Below, in pieces: positions 34,849 through 42,148 of a stretch of DNA of 64,000 nt. Position numbers and translations under genes: made by a program. The notes below the pieces were generated by a model. It was not told the DNA's origin. It searched no databases and worked only from the letters and a program-made list of their open reading frames with translations. The stretch comes from Streptomyces sp. NRRL S-340 (GTDB lineage: Bacteria > Actinomycetota > Actinomycetes > Streptomycetales > Streptomycetaceae), in assembly GCF_000720185.1 (NCBI RefSeq), contig NZ_JOIY01000006.1, positions 124,001-188,000 of the forward strand. Direction: 5' to 3'. How positions within the stretch are numbered: the first letter of the stretch is position 1; the number at the start of each line of letters is the position of its first letter.

Positions 34849-35217
34849 ATGACCCACACCCAGCCCGGAGCCATGACCGCCATGAGCAAGGAGATGCAGG
34901 ACTGCGTCGACGCCTGCATGACCTGCCACAACATCTGCGAGGAGGCCATGAGCTCCTGCATGCAGATGGGCGGCCAGGCGCAGATGCAGATCATGCGCGC
35001 GCTCATGGACTGCTCCGAGACGACCCGGATGTGCGCGGACATGATGATGCGCCGCTCGCCCATGTCGTCCGAGATGTGCGCGATGTGCGCCAAGGCCTGC
35101 GACATGTGCGCCGAGGCGTGCATGTCCATGCCCGACGACCAGACGATGATGCGCTGCGCGGAGGCGTGTCGCCGCTGCGCGGAGATGTGCCGGTCGATGG
35201 CGAGCGCGCGGATGTGA
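34849..35217 (+). CDS. Cys/Met-rich four-helix copper-binding protein (DUF326 type)
   Basis: A 122-residue protein with 16 cysteines and roughly 26 methionines, nearly all on helical faces as CxxxC or CxxC pairs: DCVDACMTCHNIC, MCAMCAKACDMCAEAC and CAEACRRCAEMC. This matches DUF326 and the copper storage protein (Csp) families, four-helix bundles whose core thiols hold many Cu(I) ions. There is no signal peptide, so a cytosolic Csp3-like store is expected. The ATG at 34849 follows AGGAGAAGCC; a second and third ATG nearby have no site. A terminator follows. The very high Met content is unusual even for this family. No copper regulator or exporter lies beside it. Confidence 0.85.
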   Translation: MTHTQPGAMTAMSKEMQDCVDACMTCHNICEEAMSSCMQMGGQAQMQIMRALMDCSETTRMCADMMMRRSPMSSEMCAMCAKACDMCAEACMSMPDDQTMMRCAEACRRCAEMCRSMASARM

Positions 35218-35237
35218 TCCGTCCCCCGGTACGGCGA

Positions 35238-35270
35238 CGGGGCCCCGCGGGCATGTGCCGCGGGGCCCCG
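35238..35270 (+). terminator. terminator of the copper-binding protein gene
   Basis: A 13-bp perfect GC stem (35238-35250 with 35258-35270), loop GCATGTG, lies 20 bases after the stop. Confidence 0.85.
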
Positions 35271-35281
35271 CTGCCGGCGCC

Positions 35282-35343
35282 GTCCGGCCGGACGTGTCAG
35301 GCCGGGCGTGTCCGGCCGGTCAGGCGTCCGGCCGGCCGGAAGT
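35282..35343. repeat. GTCCGGCCGG direct repeats
   Basis: At least three copies of CGTCCGGCCGG or a one-base variant, separated by GTCAGGC-type links, lie just downstream of the minus-strand LCP gene that ends at 35367. Confidence 0.55.
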
Positions 35344-35366
35344 GCCAGGTGGCTCGGCGGTCCGGC

Positions 35367-36698
35367 TCAGTTGCTGGAGACGGTCACCTTCTGGTCGTTC
35401 TTCAGCTCGTCCACCAGGGTCTTGACCTTCGCCTCGTCCCAGCGGACGTTTCCGCCGATGAAACCGGCGACGGGCATGTTCATGGAGGTGCCGTCACCGC
35501 CGCTGACGCCCTTCATCGCCCAGAACATGGACGCCAGGTCCCACAGGCTCATGTCCTTGTCGACGATGAGGGAGTCCAGGCCCGCGCCCATCGTCGGGTA
35601 GAACTTGAACGGGTTGAGGACCGTCGTCGGGGTGGCGACCTCGTGGGCCAGCGCGGAGAGGAACTTCTGCTGGTTCTTGGTGCGCTGCAGGTCGGAGGCG
35701 GCGAAGGCGTGCCGGGTGCGGACGAAGGCCAGGGCCTGCTCGCCGTTCAGCGTCTGCTTGCCGGCCTTGAAGTCGGCGCCGGACCACTTGTCCTTGAAGG
35801 GCTTGTCGATGGTCATCTCGACGCCGCCGACCGAGTCCACGATGTTGGCGAAGCCGGCGAAGCCTATCTCCACGTAGTGGTCGATGTGCAGACCGGTGTT
35901 GTACTCGATGGTGCGCACCAGCAGGGTCGGGCCGTCGTAGGCGTAGGCCGCGTTGAGCTTGTTCTGCCCGAGGGGCCCCTTGATCTTGCCGGACTCCGAG
36001 CCGCGGAACTGCGGGATCGTGACGTTGGAGTCACGCGGCAGCGAGATCAGCGTGTCCCCGTTGTCCCCGACGTGCAGGATCATCATGGAGTCGGTGCGCT
36101 TGCCCTCGGCGGAGCCGGTGTGCAGCTTCTTCTTGTCCGCGGCGGAGAGGCCGTCGCGGCTGTCCGAGCCGACGATCAGGTAGTTCGTGCCCTTGCCGGC
36201 CTCCGGCCGGTCGATGACCTTCGACAGGTCGACCTCGCGGTTGAGCTTGGAGTCGGCCCAGAAGTAGGTGCCCACCGAGGTGACCACGAGAAGGGTGACG
36301 AGCGTGATCGCGGTCCACTTGATGCGGCGGCGCCAGTTCGGCGCGGGCCGCGGCCCGCGGGTGCGGCCCGCGCCCGGACCGGTCGGCCCGCCGGGACCGC
36401 CGCCCGGCCTGCCGTAGACATGTCCGGTGTTGTAGCCGCTGTCGTAGTCCTGGCCGTCGTCGTAGCCGGGGCCCTCACCGCCGTCGACGTACGACGGCTG
36501 CTGCGGGACGCCGTACGGCGGCGCCGTGGGACCCTGGCCGCCGGGGCCGCCGCGCCCGCGCTGCCCGGGCGGAACCGCCGGACCGCCGCGCCGCACCTGG
36601 CGCATCACCCGCGCGCCCTCCGGCTGCGCGCCGGCGCTGCCGCGTCCGTAACCGGGTCCGCGGTTGTCGTCGGACCACCCCTCGGGCCAATCATTCAT
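35367..36698 (-). CDS. LCP (LytR-CpsA-Psr) family phosphotransferase
   Basis: A 443-residue membrane protein of the family that transfers polyprenyl-pyrophosphate-linked glycopolymers onto peptidoglycan. A ~120-residue cytoplasmic tail is rich in Gly, Pro, Tyr and Arg. One membrane helix (~125-148) follows, then the extracellular LCP domain with LIVGSDSRDGLS, SLPRDSNV, NKLNAAYAYDGPTLLVRTIE, the substrate Asp in HYVEIGFAGFANIVDSVGGVEM and EQALAFVRTRHAFAASDLQRTKNQQKFL. It has no C-terminal LytR_C domain, unlike its three neighbours. The ATG at 36698 has no strong site. It is divergent from the thioesterase gene. Confidence 0.93.
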   Translation of the reverse strand: MNDWPEGWSDDNRGPGYGRGSAGAQPEGARVMRQVRRGGPAVPPGQRGRGGPGGQGPTAPPYGVPQQPSYVDGGEGPGYDDGQDYDSGYNTGHVYGRPGGGPGGPTGPGAGRTRGPRPAPNWRRRIKWTAITLVTLLVVTSVGTYFWADSKLNREVDLSKVIDRPEAGKGTNYLIVGSDSRDGLSAADKKKLHTGSAEGKRTDSMMILHVGDNGDTLISLPRDSNVTIPQFRGSESGKIKGPLGQNKLNAAYAYDGPTLLVRTIEYNTGLHIDHYVEIGFAGFANIVDSVGGVEMTIDKPFKDKWSGADFKAGKQTLNGEQALAFVRTRHAFAASDLQRTKNQQKFLSALAHEVATPTTVLNPFKFYPTMGAGLDSLIVDKDMSLWDLASMFWAMKGVSGGDGTSMNMPVAGFIGGNVRWDEAKVKTLVDELKNDQKVTVSSN

Positions 36699-36817
36699 GT
36701 GGCCCAGTGTGCCGGGCCGCGGGGTGTGCCTTACAAGGGCCGTCGGAAAATAAGGTCACGGCTGTTGCCAAGCTGACACAAATTCCCCGGATGACGACGC
36801 GGCATAAGGTGGAGCCC

Positions 36818-37375
36818 ATGACAGATCAGGCCACCGTCGCGGAATCCGGAACTCCGGAGATACCGGGCAAGCCGACCTCGGCGTCCCGGACCACCCTCAG
36901 CCACATCATGACCCACAGCGACACCAACCTGCTGGGCACGGTGCACGGCGGGGTGATCATGAAGCTGGTCGACGACGCCGCGGGTGCGGTGGCCGGGCGG
37001 CACAGCGGCGGGCCCGCCGTCACCGCCTCCATGGACGAGATGGCGTTCCTCGAACCGGTCCGCGTCGGGGACCTGGTCCATGTGAAGGCCCAGGTCAACT
37101 GGACCGGCCGGACCTCCATGGAGGTGGGCGTCCGGGTGCTGGCCGAACGCTGGAACGAGTCCGCCCCGGCCACCCAGGTCGGCTCCGCCTACCTCGTCTT
37201 CGCCGCCGTGGACGCGGACGGCAAGCCCCGCGCGGTGCCGCCGGTGCTGCCCGAGACCGAGCGGGACAAGCGGCGCTACCAGGAAGCCCAGATCCGCCGC
37301 ACCCACCGCCTGGCCCGCCGTCGCGCGATCAAGGAGCTGCGGGAGCAGCGGGCGGCGGAGGGCATCGAGGACTGA
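36818..37375 (+). CDS. hotdog-fold acyl-CoA thioesterase
   Basis: A 185-residue protein of the YciA/acyl-CoA hydrolase type. The hotdog core (~30-155) has HIMTHSDTNLLGTVHGGVIMKLVDDAAG, with the conserved His/Asp/Gly positions, and later VHVKAQVNWTGRTSMEVGVRVLAE. The C-terminal ~35 residues are a basic helix. The ATG at 36818 follows AGGTGGAGCCC; residues read further upstream lack conservation-like features. It would hydrolyse acyl-CoA to free acid and CoA. Repeats follow the stop. Confidence 0.87.
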   Translation: MTDQATVAESGTPEIPGKPTSASRTTLSHIMTHSDTNLLGTVHGGVIMKLVDDAAGAVAGRHSGGPAVTASMDEMAFLEPVRVGDLVHVKAQVNWTGRTSMEVGVRVLAERWNESAPATQVGSAYLVFAAVDADGKPRAVPPVLPETERDKRRYQEAQIRRTHRLARRRAIKELREQRAAEGIED

Positions 37376-37578
37376 GGCACCGCCCCGGCCCTGACGCGCC
37401 CGGCCGGTTCCCGAGGCACCGCCGCGGCCGGTTCCGCGGGCCCCGCCGCGGTACCGGAGACCCCGCACCGGTTCCCGGCCCCGCAGGCCCCGCGCCGGTT
37501 CCCGGCCCCAGCCGGTGTCACAGGTCCCGGCGTCCCGCCTCGGCGGCGGACGAGGTCCCGGCAGCTCTGCCCTGACCC

Positions 37579-37652
37579 GGCGCCTCGCCGGTCTGGCAGG
37601 TTCCGTCCCGGTCCCGGCGCCCCGCCGGTCCAGCAGGTTCCGTCCCGGCCCC
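37579..37652. repeat. two 37-bp tandem repeats
   Basis: Units at 37579-37615 and 37616-37652 are identical but for a few bases; both contain GCAGGTTCCGTCCCGG. They end seven bases before the stop of the minus-strand LCP gene at 37660. The preceding part (37376-37570) contains looser CCGGTTCCCGGCCCC repeats. Confidence 0.8.
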
Positions 37653-37659
37653 GCGCGTC

Positions 37660-39165
37660 TCAGTCGCACGCCACCTGGTCGCCCCGCACCACCTCGTTGG
37701 CGTCCTGGACCGTGGTCCGCACGCGCACCTTCCGCACCTCGCGGAAGCCGCTCCCGGCGATCACCCGCAGCGTGGCGCCCTGCCCCGGCACGGGCCGCAG
37801 CTCGCTGCCCGGCAACGCCGCGGCGAGCGACCGGGCCGAGCGGTCCCAGCGGGGGTCGTAGAGCACGACGGTCCGCTCGACCCCGCGTTCCTTCGCGTCG
37901 ACGGGCGCCTTGGTGGTGCTGAACCCGGCCCCGGCCAGCGCGGTGTCCACCCGCCGGGCGAGTCCGGCCGTCCCGGTGCCGTTCTCCACCTGGACCCGGA
38001 TGCGCTGCGGAGGGACCTCCACGGCCGCGGTGCCGTCCGGCGTGCGGGCCGGTCTGCGCACGGCCAGCGGACGGTCGTCGCGCAGTGCGCGGAAGAGCCG
38101 GTCCGCCTGCGCCCGGTCCCACTTCACGGTGGAGCCGAGCCCCTTGACCGGGAAGGACGTCTGGGCGACGGGGACGGTGGTGAACTCGGACGAGGACGGC
38201 GAGAAGTTGCGCATCGCCCGCCCGAGGTCGAGCAGCTCGTCGGTGTGGAAGCCCTGGTCGGCGCGGACCGAGCCGAGCACGGCCCGGGTCACGTCCCGGA
38301 ACTTCATGGGGTTCAGCAGCACCCGGGAGGAGGTCGCCCGGTCGATCAGCGCGGCCAGGAAGAGCTGCTGGCGCTTCATCCTGCCGAAGTCGCTGGCCCC
38401 GTCGACGTGCCGGGAGCGGACGTACTGCAGCGCCTGGCCGCCGGTGAGCGTGTGGACGCCCGCGGGCAGGTCCAGGCCGGTGTAGGTGTCCTTCATCGGC
38501 AGCGCGGTGCAGATCTCGACACCGCCGAGGACGTCCACGGTCCGCATGAAGGTGGTGAAGTCCACCTCGAGGTAGTGGTCGATCTTCAGGTGGGTCATGC
38601 TCTCGACCGTGCGCACCGTGAGGCCCGGGCCGCCCTCCGCGTACGCCGCGTTCAGCTTGACGGGGTGCGGCGGGTGCTGCTTGCCGGTGTTCCGGTCGAG
38701 GTGGGCGGGCAGGTCGACGTAGGAGTCCCGGGGCAGGCTGACGACGCTGGCCCGCTCCCGGTCCTGGGAGAGGTGCACGATCATCATCGTGTCGGTGCAG
38801 TGGCAGGGCTGGCCGCCGAGCCGGTAGCGCTGCCGCTCCTGCTCGCTGATCTTGTCGCGGCCGTCGGTGCCGACCAGCAGGACGTTCATGCCGTGGCCCG
38901 TCGGAGGCCGGTTCTTCATGTCCTTGAACGGGTCGATCCGGGTGATGTCGGCGTCCAGGCTGGAAACCACCGCGTGCCCGATCCCGGCGGAGGCGAGGAC
39001 CACCACGGAGACCGTGGTCGCCGCCCGCATGGCCCAGCGCGGCCTGCGGCGCGGCAGGGGCGCGTACGGCGAGCGGGCCGCCCGCGAAGGTGCGGCGGCG
39101 GGCTGCCGCGCTCCGCGCCGCGGGGGAGCGGGCGGCCGGGGCGGCCGGGGCGACGTGGTGGACAT
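37660..39165 (-). CDS. LCP family protein with LytR_C domain
   Basis: A 501-residue LCP protein. The ATG at 39165 has GGAGG nine bases upstream; upstream in-frame residues look like noise. A short Pro/Arg-rich cytoplasmic part precedes one membrane helix (~45-68). The LCP domain (~90-290) has LLVGTDGRDKIS, SLPRDSYVDLP, KLNAAYAEGGPGLTVRTVE, HYLEVDFTTFMRTVDVLGGVEIC and QALQYVRSRHVDGASDFGRMKRQQLFLAALI. The C-terminal ~110 residues form the LytR_C module (IRVQVENGTGTAGLARRVDTALAGAGF). It is expected to attach teichoic- or other glycopolymers to the wall from the outer face. Confidence 0.93.
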   Translation of the reverse strand: MSTTSPRPPRPPAPPRRGARQPAAAPSRAARSPYAPLPRRRPRWAMRAATTVSVVVLASAGIGHAVVSSLDADITRIDPFKDMKNRPPTGHGMNVLLVGTDGRDKISEQERQRYRLGGQPCHCTDTMMIVHLSQDRERASVVSLPRDSYVDLPAHLDRNTGKQHPPHPVKLNAAYAEGGPGLTVRTVESMTHLKIDHYLEVDFTTFMRTVDVLGGVEICTALPMKDTYTGLDLPAGVHTLTGGQALQYVRSRHVDGASDFGRMKRQQLFLAALIDRATSSRVLLNPMKFRDVTRAVLGSVRADQGFHTDELLDLGRAMRNFSPSSSEFTTVPVAQTSFPVKGLGSTVKWDRAQADRLFRALRDDRPLAVRRPARTPDGTAAVEVPPQRIRVQVENGTGTAGLARRVDTALAGAGFSTTKAPVDAKERGVERTVVLYDPRWDRSARSLAAALPGSELRPVPGQGATLRVIAGSGFREVRKVRVRTTVQDANEVVRGDQVACD

Positions 39166-39292
39166 GGGGGACACCTCCGCATAGGGCGTGGGTGGACACC
39201 GTGAGCACCGTAGGCCCATACGATCTGCTGCCCGGCCAGGCGGACCCCGCGGCGCGCACCGGTGTCCCCCGTTCGCGGTAACGTGAGCACCG

Positions 39293-40321
39293 ATGAACGC
39301 CAACTCCGACGTGCGGTTCCCCGCCGTTTCTGTGATCATGCCCGTCCTCAACGAGGAGCGGCATCTGCGCGGGGCCGTCGAAGCGATCCTCGCGCAGGAG
39401 TACGACGGCGAGATGGAGGTCGTGATCGCCCTGGGTCCGTCCACGGACCGCACGGACGAGATCGCCGCCCAGCTCGTCCGCGACGACCCGCGCGTGCACA
39501 CGGTCCCGAACCCCACCGGCCGCACCCCCGCCGCGCTCAACGCCGCGATCAAGGCCTCCCGCCACCCGATCGTGGTCCGCGTCGACGGCCACGGGATGCT
39601 CTCGCCGGACTACATCGCCACGGCGGTGCGGCTCCTGGAGGAGACCGGCGCGCAGAACGTGGGCGGCATCATGCACGCCGAGGGCGAGAACGCGTGGGAG
39701 CACGCGGTCGCCGCCGCCATGACGTCGAAGATCGGTGTCGGCAACGCGGCCTTCCACACCGGCGGTCAGGCCGGCCCGGCCGAGACGGTGTACCTGGGCG
39801 TGTTCCGCCGCGAGGCGCTGGAGCAACAGGGCGGCTACAACGAGGAGTTCATCCGCGCCCAGGACTGGGAGCTGAACTTCCGCATCCGTGAGGCGGGCGG
39901 CCTGATCTGGTTCTCGCCCGACCTGCGGGTCTCCTACCGGCCCCGGCCGAACGTGAAGGCGCTCGCCAAGCAGTACAAGGACTACGGCCGCTGGCGGCAC
40001 GTCGTCGCCCGCTATCACGAGGGCTCCATCAACCTGCGCTACCTCGCCCCGCCGACCGCCGTGTGCGCCATCGCCGCCGGGATCGTGGTGGGCGCCGCGG
40101 TGACCCCCTGGGCCCTCGTCGTCCCCGGCGGCTACCTGGCGGCCATCGTCGCCGGTTCGCTGCCGGCCGGGAAGGGCCTGCCCCTTGCGGCACGCCTGCG
40201 CATACCGGTGGCCCTGGCCACCATGCACATGTCGTGGGGCTGGGGCTTCCTGACCAGCCCGAAGTCCCTGGCGAAGCGAGTCATCGCCTCCCGGCGGCCC
40301 GCGGTCGTCACCACCGGCTGA
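39293..40321 (+). CDS. family 2 glycosyltransferase
   Basis: A 342-residue membrane-associated GT-A glycosyltransferase. The N-terminal catalytic domain (~10-245) has SVIMPVLNEERHLRGAVEAIL, the DxD-like VVRVDGHGML, and the acceptor region RRAQ-like FIRAQDWELNFRIREAGG with the QDWE catalytic motif. Two to three hydrophobic segments (~250-310) anchor it in the membrane. The ATG at 39293 has little more than GTGAG upstream, and TAACGT lies eight bases before it, so a short or absent leader is possible. It is divergent from one LCP gene and convergent with another, suggesting a shared polymer pathway. Confidence 0.9.
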   Translation: MNANSDVRFPAVSVIMPVLNEERHLRGAVEAILAQEYDGEMEVVIALGPSTDRTDEIAAQLVRDDPRVHTVPNPTGRTPAALNAAIKASRHPIVVRVDGHGMLSPDYIATAVRLLEETGAQNVGGIMHAEGENAWEHAVAAAMTSKIGVGNAAFHTGGQAGPAETVYLGVFRREALEQQGGYNEEFIRAQDWELNFRIREAGGLIWFSPDLRVSYRPRPNVKALAKQYKDYGRWRHVVARYHEGSINLRYLAPPTAVCAIAAGIVVGAAVTPWALVVPGGYLAAIVAGSLPAGKGLPLAARLRIPVALATMHMSWGWGFLTSPKSLAKRVIASRRPAVVTTG

Positions 40322-40340
40322 ACAGCCGTCCCGCCATGCG

Positions 40341-40375
40341 AGGGGCCCCTCACCGCGCCGCGGTGAGGGGCCCCT
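40341..40375. terminator. terminator between the glycosyltransferase and LCP genes
   Basis: A 17-base arm pair (40341-40357 with 40359-40375), containing an AGGGGCCCCT palindrome, lies 20 bases from both convergent stops. Confidence 0.85.
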
Positions 40376-40393
40376 GCGCATATGGACCCGCTC

Positions 40394-42058
40394 CTACCAC
40401 CGGTAGGGCGCGTACACGTCCATGCACTGCGTGGTGTCAGCGCCGTTGATGGCGTCGGAGTTCTCCGGGATGTCGCCGGCCTTGGGGGCCTTCTGCTTCG
40501 GGTAGCTGCTGCCCTGGCGCCAGTCCGCGCCCACGACGACGGTGACACCGGAGACGTCCGTCGACTTCTCCACCGACGTCGTCGGGATGCCGAGAGCGGT
40601 GGCGACCCGCTCGGCGTCGCCCTTCAGCTCGGCACTCGGGTAGCGCACGACCGTCTCGGACGCGGACGGGGTCACCGAGCTGTCCGCGGCCGCCTTGCCG
40701 AAGCCTTTCTGCGCCAGCTCCTGGCTGATGGCGGTCGCCCGGTGCGGGACGGCGGCGAGGGTGGAGGTGCCGGTGCCGTTCTGCACCGCGACGCCGATCT
40801 GGCCGTCCGGGTGGGCCGGCTGTGTGGCGGGCGGGGTCTTGTCACCGCTCTTGCCGGCGTTCTTCTTCGCGTCCTCGGGCTTGCCGTGGGAGTCGAAGGC
40901 CACGTCGTCCCGGATCAGCTTCCAGACCTTCTGGGCGTTGGCGCCGTCGGGGACGACGTGGTCGCGGTTCTGCGGGTCCTGGACGTTGGGCATCGTCGTC
41001 ATCGTGATGCGGTCGGTGGGGACCGTCTTGAGCTGCATGCTCAGGTCGTACAGCTTCTTGGGGGTACCGATCTCCTCGGACACCCCCAGCGACTTCGTGG
41101 CCGCCTCGGTCAGGTTCAGCAGCCGGCCGGTGTCGGTGAAGATGCTCTGGCTCTTGAGCGTGCGGATCATCGAGTTCAGGTACATGTGCTGGGCCCGGGC
41201 CCGCAGCAGGTCACTGCCCCAGGCGTGCCGGGTGCGCAGCCACTGGAGGGCCTGCACGCCCTTGACCTTGTGGGTACCGGCCGTCAGTTTCAGACCGGAG
41301 CCGCCGTGCGCGGCGGCTGTCGAGCGGTCCCACACGTTCTGCTTCACGCAGACGTCCACGCCGCCGATGGCGTCCGCCATCTTCACCACGCCCGCGAAGT
41401 CGATCGTCATCCAGTGGTCGATGTACACACCGGTGAGGTTCTGCCAGGTGGCCAGCGTGCAGCCGGCTCCGCCGCGCGCGAGGGACTCGTTGATGATGGT
41501 GTTGACCGGCGGATACTCCTTGCCGGTCTTCGGGTCCCTGCACTTGGGGATGTCCACGCGGGTGTCGCGCGGGATGCTCACGACCTCGGCGCTCTTGCGG
41601 TCCGCGGCCAGGTGGATCAGCATCTGCACGTCGCCCAGCGGCGGGCTGCCGCGGTTCTCCCGGCTGCCGCCGAGCGCGACGTTGGCGTCGGAGTTGCGGC
41701 TGTCGGAGCCGATCAGCAGGATGTTCACGGGCGTCTGGCCGTCGGCGTTGGCCTTCGTCTTCTGGGCCTTGGAGTCGCCGCTGTCGCGCTCGCCCTTGCG
41801 TATGTTGCCGTTGAGATGCTCGTAATAGAGGTATCCGGCGCCGGCCGTGCCCAGTATGACCACCGCGAGCACCGTGGCCGACCAGCGCAGCACGCGCCGT
41901 CTGGGTCCTCTGCCGCCGGTGCCCCGGCCGCCGTTGCCCCGTCCGTGTCCGCTTCCGCCCCGACGGCTGTGTCCGCCTCCGGCGCTCTTCTCGTGCTGCG
42001 CCAGAGGCATCGTGTCCTCGACCGCGGGCCCCTCCCCGCGCAGACCGCTCTGCGTCAA
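40394..42058 (-). CDS. LCP family protein with LytR_C domain
   Basis: A 554-residue LCP protein. The frame opens with TTG at 42058, nine bases after GGAGG; an ATG at 42010 after GAGGACACG is a good alternative (538 residues). A Gly/Arg/His-rich tail is followed by one membrane helix (~60-82). The LCP domain has LLIGSDSRNSD, SIPRDTRVDIP, INESLARGGAGCTLATWQNLTG, HWMTIDFAGVVKMADAIGGVDVC and QALQWLRTRHAWGSDLLRARAQHMYLNSMI. LytR_C (~400-490) follows a charged Lys/Pro linker (GVAVQNGTGTSTLAA). It shares the insertion with two Cys with the next LCP gene, so these two are the closest paralogues. Confidence 0.92.
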   Translation of the reverse strand: MTQSGLRGEGPAVEDTMPLAQHEKSAGGGHSRRGGSGHGRGNGGRGTGGRGPRRRVLRWSATVLAVVILGTAGAGYLYYEHLNGNIRKGERDSGDSKAQKTKANADGQTPVNILLIGSDSRNSDANVALGGSRENRGSPPLGDVQMLIHLAADRKSAEVVSIPRDTRVDIPKCRDPKTGKEYPPVNTIINESLARGGAGCTLATWQNLTGVYIDHWMTIDFAGVVKMADAIGGVDVCVKQNVWDRSTAAAHGGSGLKLTAGTHKVKGVQALQWLRTRHAWGSDLLRARAQHMYLNSMIRTLKSQSIFTDTGRLLNLTEAATKSLGVSEEIGTPKKLYDLSMQLKTVPTDRITMTTMPNVQDPQNRDHVVPDGANAQKVWKLIRDDVAFDSHGKPEDAKKNAGKSGDKTPPATQPAHPDGQIGVAVQNGTGTSTLAAVPHRATAISQELAQKGFGKAAADSSVTPSASETVVRYPSAELKGDAERVATALGIPTTSVEKSTDVSGVTVVVGADWRQGSSYPKQKAPKAGDIPENSDAINGADTTQCMDVYAPYRW

Positions 42059-42092
42059 CTCCCCATCCTCCCCGCCCTCATGTCATCGAACA

Positions 42093-42128
42093 GGCCTGTC
42101 GTACGCCGTGTTAGACGTACGACAGGCC
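42093..42128 (-). terminator. terminator between two LCP genes
   Basis: A 13-bp perfect stem (42093-42105 with 42116-42128), ten-base loop, lies 20 bases behind the minus-strand stop at 42149, so the two same-strand LCP genes are separate transcription units. Confidence 0.85.
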
Positions 42129-42148
42129 CGTCAGGTCACACGGTGCGC

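Noticed and set aside
34420..34929. A 169-codon minus-strand frame ending near a terminator
   Set aside because: The C-terminal end is protein-like but the rest is noise and overlaps the start of the copper-binding protein gene; kept only as a possible remnant.
36731..40381. A 1216-codon minus-strand frame spanning the thioesterase, LCP and glycosyltransferase genes
   Set aside because: It overlaps three genes with real motifs and its translation is low-complexity with no binding site at the start.
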